The notes under the pieces: generated by a model
What the model was told of the DNA's origin: nothing
Seen by the model: only the letters and a program-made list of their open reading frames with translations
Database searches by the model: none
Position numbers and translations under genes: made by a program
Shown: one piece after another, positions 35,221 to 45,784 of the stretch
Layout of the letters: each line of letters opens with the position of its first letter
Numbering within the stretch: the first letter of the stretch is position 1
NCBI RefSeq assembly: GCF_000255295.1
Contig: NC_017030.1
Coordinates: 6,918,328 to 6,982,327, forward strand
Reading direction: 5' to 3'
DNA from: Corallococcus coralloides DSM 2259
GTDB lineage: Bacteria; Myxococcota; Myxococcia; Myxococcales; Myxococcaceae
Length of the DNA stretch: 64,000 nt

Positions 35221-36251
35221 GACACCTTCCTCCGAGACGACAGCCAGATGCCCAGGGCGGCCAGCACCGCGCCACCCGCGATGCCGCCGCCAGCCGCGGC
35301 ACACCCGCCCTGCTCCTGACCGCCATCTTCCTTATACGCATCGAACAAACCGTTGCTCTTCACGGGCGTCGCATCCACCTGGGCGGACCCACCGCTCACG
35401 TTGCCCGCCGTGTCGATGATGGTCGCCTGGAGCCGGTACGTCACGCCATTCGTGAGGCCGCTGACGACGACGTTGCCCTCGCCGGACGCCTTGGTGACGC
35501 GCGTCACCGGCCCCGTGGTGCCCTCCAGCGCCAGCGCGCCCACCAGCCCCTGCCCGCCGTCCTCCGTGCCCGCGTCCACGTCCGTGCCGGCGTCCACATC
35601 CGTGCCGGCGTCGGTGTCCGTGCCGGCGTCATCCGAGCCCACCGTGGCCACCCTCGCCGCCTCCACCACGACGGTGGAGTTCGCCTCCGCGCCGTCCACC
35701 TGCACCGACAGCGCCGAGTCCCGGACGATGACCTTGGCGATGGAGGGCGTGTTGGGCGGCTGCGGGTCGTACTTCACCACGAAGGGGGGGCTGCCCACGT
35801 TGGAGAAGGTCTCCTGGCAGTCGAACCCCAGGCTGCCGCCCAGCCGCCGCGCGGACGCGCACAGCTTGAAGGAGATCTCCGTGTCCTGGGTGTCGCACGT
35901 CGACACGGTGCCCGCGTCAGCGCTGCCGCCGCGCGCGGCGAGCACCTCCGACACGCTGAAGGTCACGACGCCGCTCGTCGCCGTGTTGGCCGAGTCGAGC
36001 GATTCCAGGAGCAGGTCCGTGGACGCGGGCCGCGTGCCGCAGGACCCCGTGGTCACGTAGAGGTAGATCGAGTCCTCACAGGCACTCCCGCTGCGCTGCC
36101 AGCTGAAGCGGCGATCCTGCCCACATTCACTCTTGGGCACTGTGACGGTGTTGTTCGTGGCGGTGGAGGAGCTCGTGAACTGCACCGTGGGCCCCGTCTG
36201 GGCCACGGCCGTGGACGCGAAGAGCAGGAGGCCAATGAAGGGAAGGCGCAT
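35217..36251 (-). CDS. MYXO-CTERM-anchored surface protein, MXAN_2561 family
   Basis: A 344-residue exported protein. The signal peptide is 1-18. The mature part is a beta-rich domain with several cysteines (SECGQDRRFSW, CEDSIYLYVTTGSCG, CDTQDTE). Around residues 220-245 lies an acidic repeat of DAGT units (TDTDAGTDVDAGTDVDAGT). A fibronectin-like stretch follows (VVSGLTNGVTYRLQATIID). The C-terminus is a MYXO-CTERM sorting tail: a glycine-cysteine turn (GGCAAAGGG), a hydrophobic helix and RRK. Such tails are processed by a myxosortase and place proteins on the cell surface. A -10-like TAGCCT stands 11 bases before the ATG. Confidence 0.8.
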   Translation of the reverse strand: MRLPFIGLLLFASTAVAQTGPTVQFTSSSTATNNTVTVPKSECGQDRRFSWQRSGSACEDSIYLYVTTGSCGTRPASTDLLLESLDSANTATSGVVTFSVSEVLAARGGSADAGTVSTCDTQDTEISFKLCASARRLGGSLGFDCQETFSNVGSPPFVVKYDPQPPNTPSIAKVIVRDSALSVQVDGAEANSTVVVEAARVATVGSDDAGTDTDAGTDVDAGTDVDAGTEDGGQGLVGALALEGTTGPVTRVTKASGEGNVVVSGLTNGVTYRLQATIIDTAGNVSGGSAQVDATPVKSNGLFDAYKEDGGQEQGGCAAAGGGIAGGAVLAALGIWLSSRRKVS

Positions 36252-36262
36252 GGATGGGTGAA

Positions 36263-36268
36263 AGGCTA
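36263..36268 (-). promoter_or_regulatory. putative -10 box of the MYXO-CTERM/barrel operon
   Basis: TAGCCT on the minus strand ends 11 bases before the ATG at 36251, without a Shine-Dalgarno in between. Confidence 0.3.
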
Positions 36269-36305
36269 GCAAGGGCGGGGCCACCCTCAACCCCCGTTTG
36301 GACGG

Positions 36306-36347
36306 CCTGTTTCCCAAGGAAAACCCCGGGTTCGCGCGCCAAACAGG
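36306..36347 (-). terminator. possible hairpin between the ASADH-like gene and the MYXO-CTERM gene
   Basis: CCTGTTT (36306-36312) pairs with AAACAGG (36341-36347), with further GC-rich pairing inside. It lies after the stop of the ASADH-like gene on the minus strand and could separate it from the next operon. The loop is long and there is no U-tract. Confidence 0.25.
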
Positions 36348-36377
36348 CAAGGCGTCCCCGGGGGCTTTGCCAAATTG

Positions 36378-37409
36378 TCAGGCGGGGCGTTCCGCCAGCT
36401 TGAGGCCCGCATCCACCAGGTGGGCGGCGGCCCGGCCGGCGTTGTCCACGGACGCGAAGAGCGTCACCCACTCCGGGGCCTGGGGGAAGGCGCGCACCCG
36501 GCCCACGTGGACGGCCGGGTCGCTCATCACCAGCATGGGCATGGGGTAGACGCGCTCGCCGGGGACATCCAGCACCTTGAGCGAGGGGGACGTCTTCAGG
36601 GCGGCTCTCACCTGCTCCACGGGGCCCGGCTTCTTCAGCTGCACGTTCACGGTGAGGCCGTGGCCGTGGAAGGTGGGCACCTGCACGGCGGTGCCGGCCA
36701 GGACGGGCGTCTCCCCCAGGGCGGAGAACAGGCGCGCGGCCTCCAGCGTCCAGCCGCCCTCCTCTTCCGTCCACGGGCTGTTCACCATGAAGCCGCCCAC
36801 CTGGGGCACCAGGTTGAAGCCCACGCGGTGCGGGAAGACCTGCGGCTCCGGCTCGCGGCCGGAGAGGAGGTCCGCGGTCTGCTTCTCCAGTTCGGAGATG
36901 CCGCGCACGCCCGCGCTGGAGGCGCCCATCAGCGCCGTCACCTGCGCGCGCACCACGCCGAACGCGCGGCGCAGCGGCTCCACCAGGTGCACGGTGGCGC
37001 TGGTGACGATGCCCGGCAGGCTCACCACCCGGCCCTTGAAGCTGAAGCCCGGCCCCAGGGCCTCCGTGTTGAAGCCCGGCAGAATCAGCGGCACGTTGCC
37101 GTCGCTCCGGAAGGCGCTGCTCGCGTCCACCACCCACGCGCCCGCGGCCTGCGCGGCCGGGGCCAGCGTGCGGGAGGCTTCCGCGGGCGTGGCCAGCAGC
37201 ACGACGTGGATGCCCCGGAAGGCGTCCGCCGAGGCCCGCTCCACCTCCAGCGTGTCCTCGCCGTACTCCACCTCCAGGCCCTTGGAGCGCTCCGAGCCGA
37301 ACGCCTGCACCTGCTCCACCGGCACGTCGCGCGCGTACAGGTTCGCCAGCACCTCGCGGCCCACCACGCCCGTGGCGCCCACCACGGCAATCCGAAGGTT
37401 CTCTCTCAT
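36378..37409 (-). CDS. aspartate-semialdehyde dehydrogenase-family protein lacking the catalytic cysteine
   Basis: A 343-residue protein with full ASADH architecture: NADP-binding GATGVVGREVL (11-21), the ASSAFR strand-loop (96-101), and the late VPTFHGHGLTV block carrying the conserved active-site histidine. However, where Asd has its nucleophile (N-C-x-x or G-N-P-x-C), this protein reads SLPGIVTSATV, and the whole chain contains no cysteine at all. It therefore cannot run the normal thiohemiacetal chemistry. It resembles the Usg-type homologues known in other proteobacteria, whose function is unclear. SD AAAGGAG precedes the ATG. A true asd gene should exist elsewhere. Confidence 0.85.
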   Translation of the reverse strand: MRENLRIAVVGATGVVGREVLANLYARDVPVEQVQAFGSERSKGLEVEYGEDTLEVERASADAFRGIHVVLLATPAEASRTLAPAAQAAGAWVVDASSAFRSDGNVPLILPGFNTEALGPGFSFKGRVVSLPGIVTSATVHLVEPLRRAFGVVRAQVTALMGASSAGVRGISELEKQTADLLSGREPEPQVFPHRVGFNLVPQVGGFMVNSPWTEEEGGWTLEAARLFSALGETPVLAGTAVQVPTFHGHGLTVNVQLKKPGPVEQVRAALKTSPSLKVLDVPGERVYPMPMLVMSDPAVHVGRVRAFPQAPEWVTLFASVDNAGRAAAHLVDAGLKLAERPA

Positions 37410-37476
37410 GACGGGCTCCTTTACGTCAGCGCCTCCGCCCGCGCGAGCACGACGAAGCGCCCTTCAGGCGGAGGCT

Positions 37477-38220
37477 TCAGTCTTCCTTCAGGCGCGCCGT
37501 GGGCGCGGGGCCCGGCAGCGGCGGGAACTTCGGATTGCGCTCCGGTTCGGACGCGCGGACGTAGTGCGGCTCCAGGGCGAAGAGCGCCTCCCTCGAGTAC
37601 GCCTCCGGCAGCCTCGCCAGCCGCCCCACCTCCACCGCGGACGGGAAGGCCGGGCCGGACAACAGCCGGTGCGGCGCGACGCCATGCTTCTCCAGCGCCT
37701 GGCGGTAGTCCGCGAGCGCCGGGCCCAGCGCCACGGCCTCCGGCTGGGCGGCCATGCGCTGAGCGACCTCTTCCGGCGACATGGCCGTCTCCGGCTCCAG
37801 CGCCTCCACGGCGAATCCCACGCGGCGGTAGGCGCCCAGGTAGAGGTCGTCCTTGCGCGCCACGGCGAGGCAGAACAGGGGCACGCCCTCCGGCCCCTCC
37901 AGCGCCACCGCCGCCAGCGACGACGCGCCAGCGACTTTCAGGCCCGTGGCGTACGCCAGCGCCTTCACCGTGGCCAGGCCGATGCGCAGGCCCGTGAACG
38001 AGCCCGGCCCCAGGCCCACCGCCAGCCCCTCCAGGTCCTTCAGCTTCAGGCCGTGGCGCTGGAGCAGGTCCCCGACGACGCCGGGCAGCGCCTCGCTCTG
38101 CTTGTCCGGCGGCGGCACCACCACGTGCTCCACGGCGCGCACGGCGTCCCCCTGGCGTTCCACCAGGGCAAGCGACAGCGTCAGCGTGGAGGTGTCCAGC
38201 GCGAGCAACACAGGCGACAT
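37477..38220 (-). CDS. tsaB: tRNA threonylcarbamoyladenosine biosynthesis protein TsaB
   Basis: A 247-residue ASKHA-fold protein. The N-terminal LLALDTSTLTLSLALVE and the GLAVGLGPGSFTGLRIGLATVKALA block are diagnostic of TsaB (YeaZ). It is the scaffold partner of TsaD and TsaE in making t6A37 on ANN-decoding tRNAs, an essential step. The second half is less conserved, as usual. TsaD and TsaE are not in the window. It sits at the end of a same-strand run after rlpA and rseP, with a 22-base gap to rlpA. Confidence 0.93.
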   Translation of the reverse strand: MSPVLLALDTSTLTLSLALVERQGDAVRAVEHVVVPPPDKQSEALPGVVGDLLQRHGLKLKDLEGLAVGLGPGSFTGLRIGLATVKALAYATGLKVAGASSLAAVALEGPEGVPLFCLAVARKDDLYLGAYRRVGFAVEALEPETAMSPEEVAQRMAAQPEAVALGPALADYRQALEKHGVAPHRLLSGPAFPSAVEVGRLARLPEAYSREALFALEPHYVRASEPERNPKFPPLPGPAPTARLKED

Positions 38221-38242
38221 CCCTTCTTTCGGTTCAAGGCAC

Positions 38243-38728
38243 TCAGGCCGGAACGGCCCAGAACTCCACCGGCACCTGCGACACGCGGTCGCTGCCGCAC
38301 CGGTACAGCCGCACGCGCGCCAGGCCCTTGTCCAGCATGCCCAGCTGCTTCGCCGCGGCCTTCGACACGTCGATGATGCGGCCGTCCACGAAGGGGCCGC
38401 GGTCGTTGACGCGCACCTCCACCTCGCGGCCGTTCTCCATGTTCATCACCTTCACGCACGTGCCGAAGCGCGCCGTGCGGTGCGCCGCGGTGAGGGCGTT
38501 CTGGTTGAACTTCTCTCCGCTGGCGGTGGGCCGGCCGTGGAGGCCGGGACCGTAGAAGGACGCGAGGCCCTCACCCAGGTAGTTGCGCGGCATCTTCTCC
38601 CGGCGCGTCACCTTCGCGCCTTCGTCCCCACCGGAAGAGGTCTCCGGCGACTGGGGCTTCGCCGCGCGCTGCGCGCAGCCAGCGAACAAGCCCATCCCCA
38701 GCAGCAGGAGCGCGGTCCGTCCTCGCAT
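38243..38728 (-). CDS. rlpA: RlpA-like lipoprotein (double-psi beta-barrel)
   Basis: A 161-residue lipoprotein (lipobox FAGC). The double-psi beta-barrel spans about 50-150: GLASFYGPGLHGRPTASGE, ALTAAHRTARFGTCVKV, VRVNDRGPFVDGRIIDVSKAAA, the canonical RlpA block with the catalytic-type Asp of NDRGPF. RlpA proteins are septal or cell-wall glycan lytic transglycosylases or peptidoglycan binders. There is no SPOR domain here. Three adjacent starts occur (GTG 38734, ATG 38731, ATG 38728); the last is spaced best from the GAGG box. Confidence 0.88.
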   Translation of the reverse strand: MRGRTALLLLGMGLFAGCAQRAAKPQSPETSSGGDEGAKVTRREKMPRNYLGEGLASFYGPGLHGRPTASGEKFNQNALTAAHRTARFGTCVKVMNMENGREVEVRVNDRGPFVDGRIIDVSKAAAKQLGMLDKGLARVRLYRCGSDRVSQVPVEFWAVPA

Positions 38729-38738
38729 CATCACCTCG

Positions 38739-40370
38739 TTAGCGGGTCACGTCGTTGGTCACGGCCAGCAGCATGAGCAGGATGAGCAGCGCCAGTCCCA
38801 CCATGTTCGCCACCTCGCGCACGCGCACGGGGATGGGGCGGCGGCGGATGCCCTCCCACGCGGCGGACAGCAGGTGGAAGCCGTCCAGCACCGGGATGGG
38901 CAGCAGGTTCATCACGCCCAGGTTGATGGAGATGATCGCCATCAGGTTGAGGAAGCTGTCCAGGCCCTGCTCGGCGCTCTTGGCGGCCAGCTGGTACATC
39001 ATGATGGGGCCGCCAATCGTGCTGGGCGACACCTTGCCCACGAACAGGCCGCCCAGCACCTGCACCATCTGCCCCACAATCTTGGGGACGATGAGCGCGG
39101 CCTCCTTGAAGGCGGCGGCCGGGCCCAGGTCGATGGTCACCTTCTCCACCGGCGGCAGGTCCGCGCTGCTGTAGCTCCACGGGCGCACGCCGAACACCAG
39201 CGGGGCGCTCGTCTGGCCGTAGTCGTCGCGCGTCTTGAGCGGCGCCTGCGCCAGCTGCTCGGTGCGCTCGCCCTGGGCTCCGCGCCAGGTGAGCGTGAAG
39301 GGCTGGGCCTGCAGGCCGTTGAGCACCGTCGCCAGCTTGTTGAAGGACTTCAGCGGCGTGCCGTTGATGGCGACGATGCGGTCGCCCGGCATGATGCCCG
39401 CGCCTTCCGCCACGCTGCCCGAGGCCACGCTCGCCACGTAGAGGTCCACGGCCTCCGCGCCCAGCGCCGCCGCGCCCTCGCCGGGCTGACGCGGCAGGGA
39501 CACCTTCACCACTTCCGGCAGCCGGCCGGTGACGGCGCCCACGCCCACGGGGGCCAGGCGCGCCACGCTCAACTCCATGGGGGTGCCTTCCGGCACCTTG
39601 GCCACCTCGCGGTAGAGGGCGGCCTCGTCCTGCACGTGCACGCCGTTGACGGACAGCACGCGGTCGAAGCTCTTCAGGCCCGCGGTGGCCGCGGGGGACG
39701 TCGCCGGCACGCCCACCACCGGCGGCTGCGGGTAGGGGCTCACGCCAATCATCCCGCGCTCGATGGTGTCCACCGGGGACACCTCCGAGCTCTTCTCCGG
39801 CGTCACCTCCACCACCTGCTGCTTCCCGTCGCGCTCCAGCGTGATGGGGACGGGGCGGTTGAACTTGCCGACGAACGCGTCGCGCATGTCGTCGAAGGTG
39901 CGGACCGGCTCGCCCTCCACGGACAGGATGCGGTCACCGGGGCGGACGCCCGCGGCGGCGGCGGCCATGTCCGGCGACACCATGCCCACGCGCGTGGACA
40001 GCGTCTCCTGGGGCCCCAGGAAGACGAAGAAGTAGACGAAGATGGGGAACAGCAGGTTGAAGGCCGGGCCCGCCAGGACGATGAGCCCGCGCTTCCAGGG
40101 CGGCTGCGCCAAAAAGCCGCGCGCGGCCTCTTCCGGCGGGAGCTCCTCGTGCGGAAGGTCTCCGGCCATCTTCACGAAGCCGCCCAGGGGCAGGAGCGCC
40201 ACCTGGTACTCCGTCTCGCCCTTGGTGAAGCCGATGATCTTCGGGCCGAAGCCGATGGAGAACTTGAGGACCTTCACTCCGCAGGCCTTGGCCACGAGGA
40301 AGTGGCCAAGCTCATGCACCGTCACGAGCACGCCCAGCAGGAGGATGAAGAACCCGAGGTTCTGGAGCAT
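38739..40370 (-). CDS. rseP: RIP metalloprotease RseP with three PDZ domains
   Basis: A 543-residue site-2 protease. Zinc motif HELGH at 19-23, GFGPKI and LPLGGFVKMAG after it, and the LDG motif in LLPIPVLDGFHLL near the C-terminus. Between them I count three PDZ-type units: VRPGDRILSVEGEPV, LKSFDRVLSVNGVHV and IMPGDRIVAINGTPL. Classical RseP has two. It cuts anti-sigma factors and leftover signal peptides in the membrane. It is encoded downstream of cdsA and uppS, the same neighbourhood as in many proteobacteria. A -10-like TACTCT lies 7 bases before the ATG. Confidence 0.94.
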   Translation of the reverse strand: MLQNLGFFILLLGVLVTVHELGHFLVAKACGVKVLKFSIGFGPKIIGFTKGETEYQVALLPLGGFVKMAGDLPHEELPPEEAARGFLAQPPWKRGLIVLAGPAFNLLFPIFVYFFVFLGPQETLSTRVGMVSPDMAAAAAGVRPGDRILSVEGEPVRTFDDMRDAFVGKFNRPVPITLERDGKQQVVEVTPEKSSEVSPVDTIERGMIGVSPYPQPPVVGVPATSPAATAGLKSFDRVLSVNGVHVQDEAALYREVAKVPEGTPMELSVARLAPVGVGAVTGRLPEVVKVSLPRQPGEGAAALGAEAVDLYVASVASGSVAEGAGIMPGDRIVAINGTPLKSFNKLATVLNGLQAQPFTLTWRGAQGERTEQLAQAPLKTRDDYGQTSAPLVFGVRPWSYSSADLPPVEKVTIDLGPAAAFKEAALIVPKIVGQMVQVLGGLFVGKVSPSTIGGPIMMYQLAAKSAEQGLDSFLNLMAIISINLGVMNLLPIPVLDGFHLLSAAWEGIRRRPIPVRVREVANMVGLALLILLMLLAVTNDVTR

Positions 40371-40454
40371 GGCCCGAAGAGTAATCGCGCCCCTCGGGAC
40401 GGACAACGCACAACGCAAGCCGCAAGGCGGGCGGGCAAGCGCGAAATCAGGCAC

Positions 40455-41278
40455 TTACGGCAGCAGGTGCCTCACGAACTGCACATAGACGAACACCAGC
40501 GGCGCGTTGAAGATGAGCGCGTCGATGCGATCCAGCACGCCGCCGTGTCCGGGAATGAGCTTTCCGGAGTCCTTCACGCCGTAGGCGCGCTTGAGCATGG
40601 ACTCGCAGAGGTCACCGACAGGGCCCAGCAGGCCCCCCAGGATGCCCAGCACCACACAGTCCCACACGGTGAAGATGGGGAAGAAGCCGAGCTTGGCGAC
40701 GAACATGCCCAGCACGGAGCCGACCATGCCGCCGAAGAAGCCCTCCCACGTCTTGTTCGGGCTCACCGCGGGGTAGAGCTTGTGCTTCCCCAGGAAGCGG
40801 CCCGCGAAGTACGCAAGCGTGTCGTTGGCCCAGGTGATGGTGAGCGCGCAGATGACCCACGCGTGCCCTTCCGGCAACAGGCGCAGCGCGGACAGCGCGG
40901 TGAGGCCAATGGAGCCGTAGAGGAAGCCCGTGACGAGGTGCGCGGCCCGGGTGGGGGCCTCCGCGAGCACGCCCCGGAACAGGTTGTAGATCCACGCGAA
41001 GAAGAAGAAGACGGACGTCAGCCAGAAGGCGGCCTCGCCCGTGCGCGCGGCGTCCCGCAGCGGCAACAGCGGCATCACGAAGGCGAAGGCCATGCCCACC
41101 CAGGCGGCGGCGCCCAGGCGCTTCTGCGTGATGAGGTAGTACTCGCCGGCGCACACGGCCGCGGCACCCGCCAGGAGGATGGCGCTGTAGTACCCGCCCA
41201 GGAACAGGAGCAGGAGCACCAGCGGCAGCAGGGTGATGCCAGTGACAACGCGGATGAGGAGGTTCTTGTTCTTCTCGT

Positions 41279-41282
<4 letters not shown>
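40455..41282 (-). CDS. cdsA: phosphatidate cytidylyltransferase CdsA
   Basis: A 275-residue polytopic membrane enzyme making CDP-diacylglycerol from phosphatidate and CTP. The diagnostic C-terminal signature is present: SPNKTWEGFFGGMVGS, then GGLLGPVGDLCESMLKRAYGVKDSG and IPGHGGVLDRIDALIF. About eight hydrophobic segments precede and surround it. The start is GTG at 41282, overlapping the uppS stop as GTGA, so translation is coupled. The frame continuing upstream to 41522 is only the antisense-like extension inside uppS. Confidence 0.95.
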
Positions 41283-42076
<794 letters not shown>

Positions 42077-42086
42077 GAAGCCGCGC

Positions 42087-42092
42087 ACCCTA
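42087..42092 (-). promoter_or_regulatory. putative -10 box of uppS-cdsA
   Basis: TAGGGT on the minus strand ends 10 bases before the ATG at 42076; no Shine-Dalgarno. It supports the shorter uppS start. Confidence 0.4.
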
Positions 42093-42200
42093 GCGGCGGC
42101 GCCGCGTCGCGTCCACGGGCGCGTGGCCGCCCGGTCCCCCTCCACGGGTGGGCGGTCGTCTGGCGGGGTTGAACGGTTCATGAGGGGACACGAGCCCGGC

Positions 42201-42206
42201 TAGAGT
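42201..42206 (+). promoter_or_regulatory. putative -10 box of the surface-protein operon
   Basis: TAGAGT ends 8 bases before the ATG at 42215; the spacer GGTCTTCC has no ribosome-binding site. Confidence 0.4.
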
Positions 42207-42214
42207 GGTCTTCC

Positions 42215-43039
42215 ATGAAAACTCCTCATGGGTCTCCCTCCTTCCGGGTGCTCGGCGGGCTGCTCGGGTTCTGGGTGTTCGGGGTGGGTCCGGCCTTCGG
42301 GCAGGCGGCGGGGACGGGGTCGGCGGCGTCCCGGCCGGCGGGCACGTACTTCGACGCGGCGATGGCGGAGGCGGCCCGGCTCTATGAGGACCTGGAGTCC
42401 GAGCAGGCCCTGGCGGCGGTGACCCGGGCGCGGCGGCTGGCCCGGACGGACGCGGAGCGAAGCTCGGCGGCCATCTACGAGGGCGTCATCCTGGCGGACC
42501 TGGGGCGGCGCGATGAGGCGCTGGCGTCGTTCCGGGCGGGGTTGCTGCTGGCGCCGGAGGCGAAGCTGCCGGCGAAGGTGTCACCCAAGGTGGAGGGGGA
42601 CTTCGAGTCGATTCGGAGCGCGGTGCGGCAGGAGCGCGCGGCGGTGGCGAAGCCGGTGGACGCGCCGGTGGTGGAGACTCCGGCGGCGTTGAGCCCGCCC
42701 CAGGTCGCGGTGGCGCCTGCTCCGGCTCCGGGCGTGGATTTGAAGGCGGAGGCCCGTGAGCGCGGGATGCGCCGGGTGCCGACGGTGTCGTGGGTGCTCT
42801 TGGGCACGGGGGTGGTGGCGGGCGGCGTGGGGTCCATCATCGGGCTCCAGTCGCGCGGCAACGTGAGCTCCGCGCGTGACGCGGACCTGTCCGCGGACGT
42901 GAGCGGGCATCTGGACGATGCACGGGGACAGGCGGTCGTGGCGAACGTGCTGTTCGGCACGGCGCTGGCGGCGGCGGCGGGCGCCGTCACGACGTACTTC
43001 CTCAGCGGTGAGTCCACGGCGTCTGCGGGTGGCCAGTGA
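42215..43039 (+). CDS. exported TPR-like protein with late membrane segments
   Basis: A 274-residue protein with a signal peptide (about 1-30, ending FGQA). Residues 44-125 form helical pairs resembling a TPR unit (AAMAEAARLYEDLESEQALAAV, AIYEGVILADLGRRDEALAS, FRAGLLLAPEAKLP). A Pro/Ala linker follows, then two hydrophobic glycine-rich segments (about 190-212 and 243-262), possibly membrane spans. No family assigned. It is the first gene of a three-gene operon, and its TGA overlaps the next start as GTGA. Confidence 0.65.
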   Translation: MKTPHGSPSFRVLGGLLGFWVFGVGPAFGQAAGTGSAASRPAGTYFDAAMAEAARLYEDLESEQALAAVTRARRLARTDAERSSAAIYEGVILADLGRRDEALASFRAGLLLAPEAKLPAKVSPKVEGDFESIRSAVRQERAAVAKPVDAPVVETPAALSPPQVAVAPAPAPGVDLKAEARERGMRRVPTVSWVLLGTGVVAGGVGSIIGLQSRGNVSSARDADLSADVSGHLDDARGQAVVANVLFGTALAAAAGAVTTYFLSGESTASAGGQ

Positions 43040-43955
43040 AGTGCTGGCTCGCGGCGGCCATCGCCTTGGGAATCGGGTGCACCGTCCCGGAGACAGACCA
43101 GGTCCTCCTGGAGCGGTTCTGTGAAGGGAGAGGGCCGCAGGCATTGGACGGTGTCCTGCGGGCGGATCCGGGCGCCTGCGACCGGGGCCTGGAGTTGACC
43201 GTGCAGCCCGTCGGTTTCAAGCCCGGCTGCATCCGCGTGACCCTCCGGACTCAGGATGGCACCCGGACCGTGTCCACCCTCGTGCTGGGGCGCCAGGAAG
43301 CACAGCCCGGGGAGCCCCTCCGGGTAGCGGTCTTGCTGGCCGACACCTGGCGAGGCGACGTCCTCTTCCAAGCCGATGCGTTCGAGCAGACCTGCGACAC
43401 GGCGCCCGTCGCGAGCGAAGTGCTTCCAGCAGTCCCGACGGACAAGGGACAGGTGACCCAGGCGCGGCTCGACCTGACCGCCGAGGACCTGGACCAGGAT
43501 GGGTTTGTCTCCGCGGCCCGGGGCGGTACCGACTGTGATGACGCGAACGCGAACATCCATCCCGGCGCCGTGGAGCGGTGCAACGGGGTGGATGACAACT
43601 GCGTCGACGGAGAGCGCGACGCGGTGGATGCCCCGACGTGGTACGCCGACACGGACCTGGACGGCCATGGTGGGACGCCGGTCCGCGCCTGCGTCGCCCC
43701 TGCTGGCGCGTATGCCGTGCGCGACGACTGCGACGACCGCAATCGACTCGTCCATCCAGGTCAGGCCGAGTCCCTTTGCGATGGCAAGGACGACAACTGC
43801 AATGGCGACGTCGATGAAGGCTTCAATGTTGGCGCCCCTTGCACCACGGCGCAGTCCCTCCCCGGCAGACTGACCTGTGACACCGCGATTCCCACGCGCG
43901 CTGTCTGCACGGCCATTCCTTCGGTCACGGGAACCGATTCCTCCGAGGTCCTGGA

Positions 43956-43959
<4 letters not shown>
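43036..43959 (+). CDS. lipoprotein with putative metal-binding motifs
   Basis: A 307-residue protein starting at GTG 43036. Its signal has a lipobox-like ALGIGC. Two copies of the 'putative metal-binding motif' found in myxobacterial surface proteins are clear: GTDCDDANANIHPGAVERC followed by NGVDDNC, and RDDCDDRNRLVHPGQAE followed by CDGKDDNCNGDVDEG. The aspartate-rich D-x-D-x-D/N loops suggest calcium binding, and the many cysteines suggest disulfides outside the cell. Coupled at both ends (GTGA before, ATGA after). Confidence 0.8.
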
Positions 43960-45761
<1,802 letters not shown>

Positions 45762-45784
45762 CACGGTGTCAGGCAGGCAGCTGC

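Noticed and set aside
36378..37409. Plain assignment of this gene as a working asd
   Set aside because: The chain has no cysteine, so normal catalysis is impossible; it is reported as a family member of unknown function.
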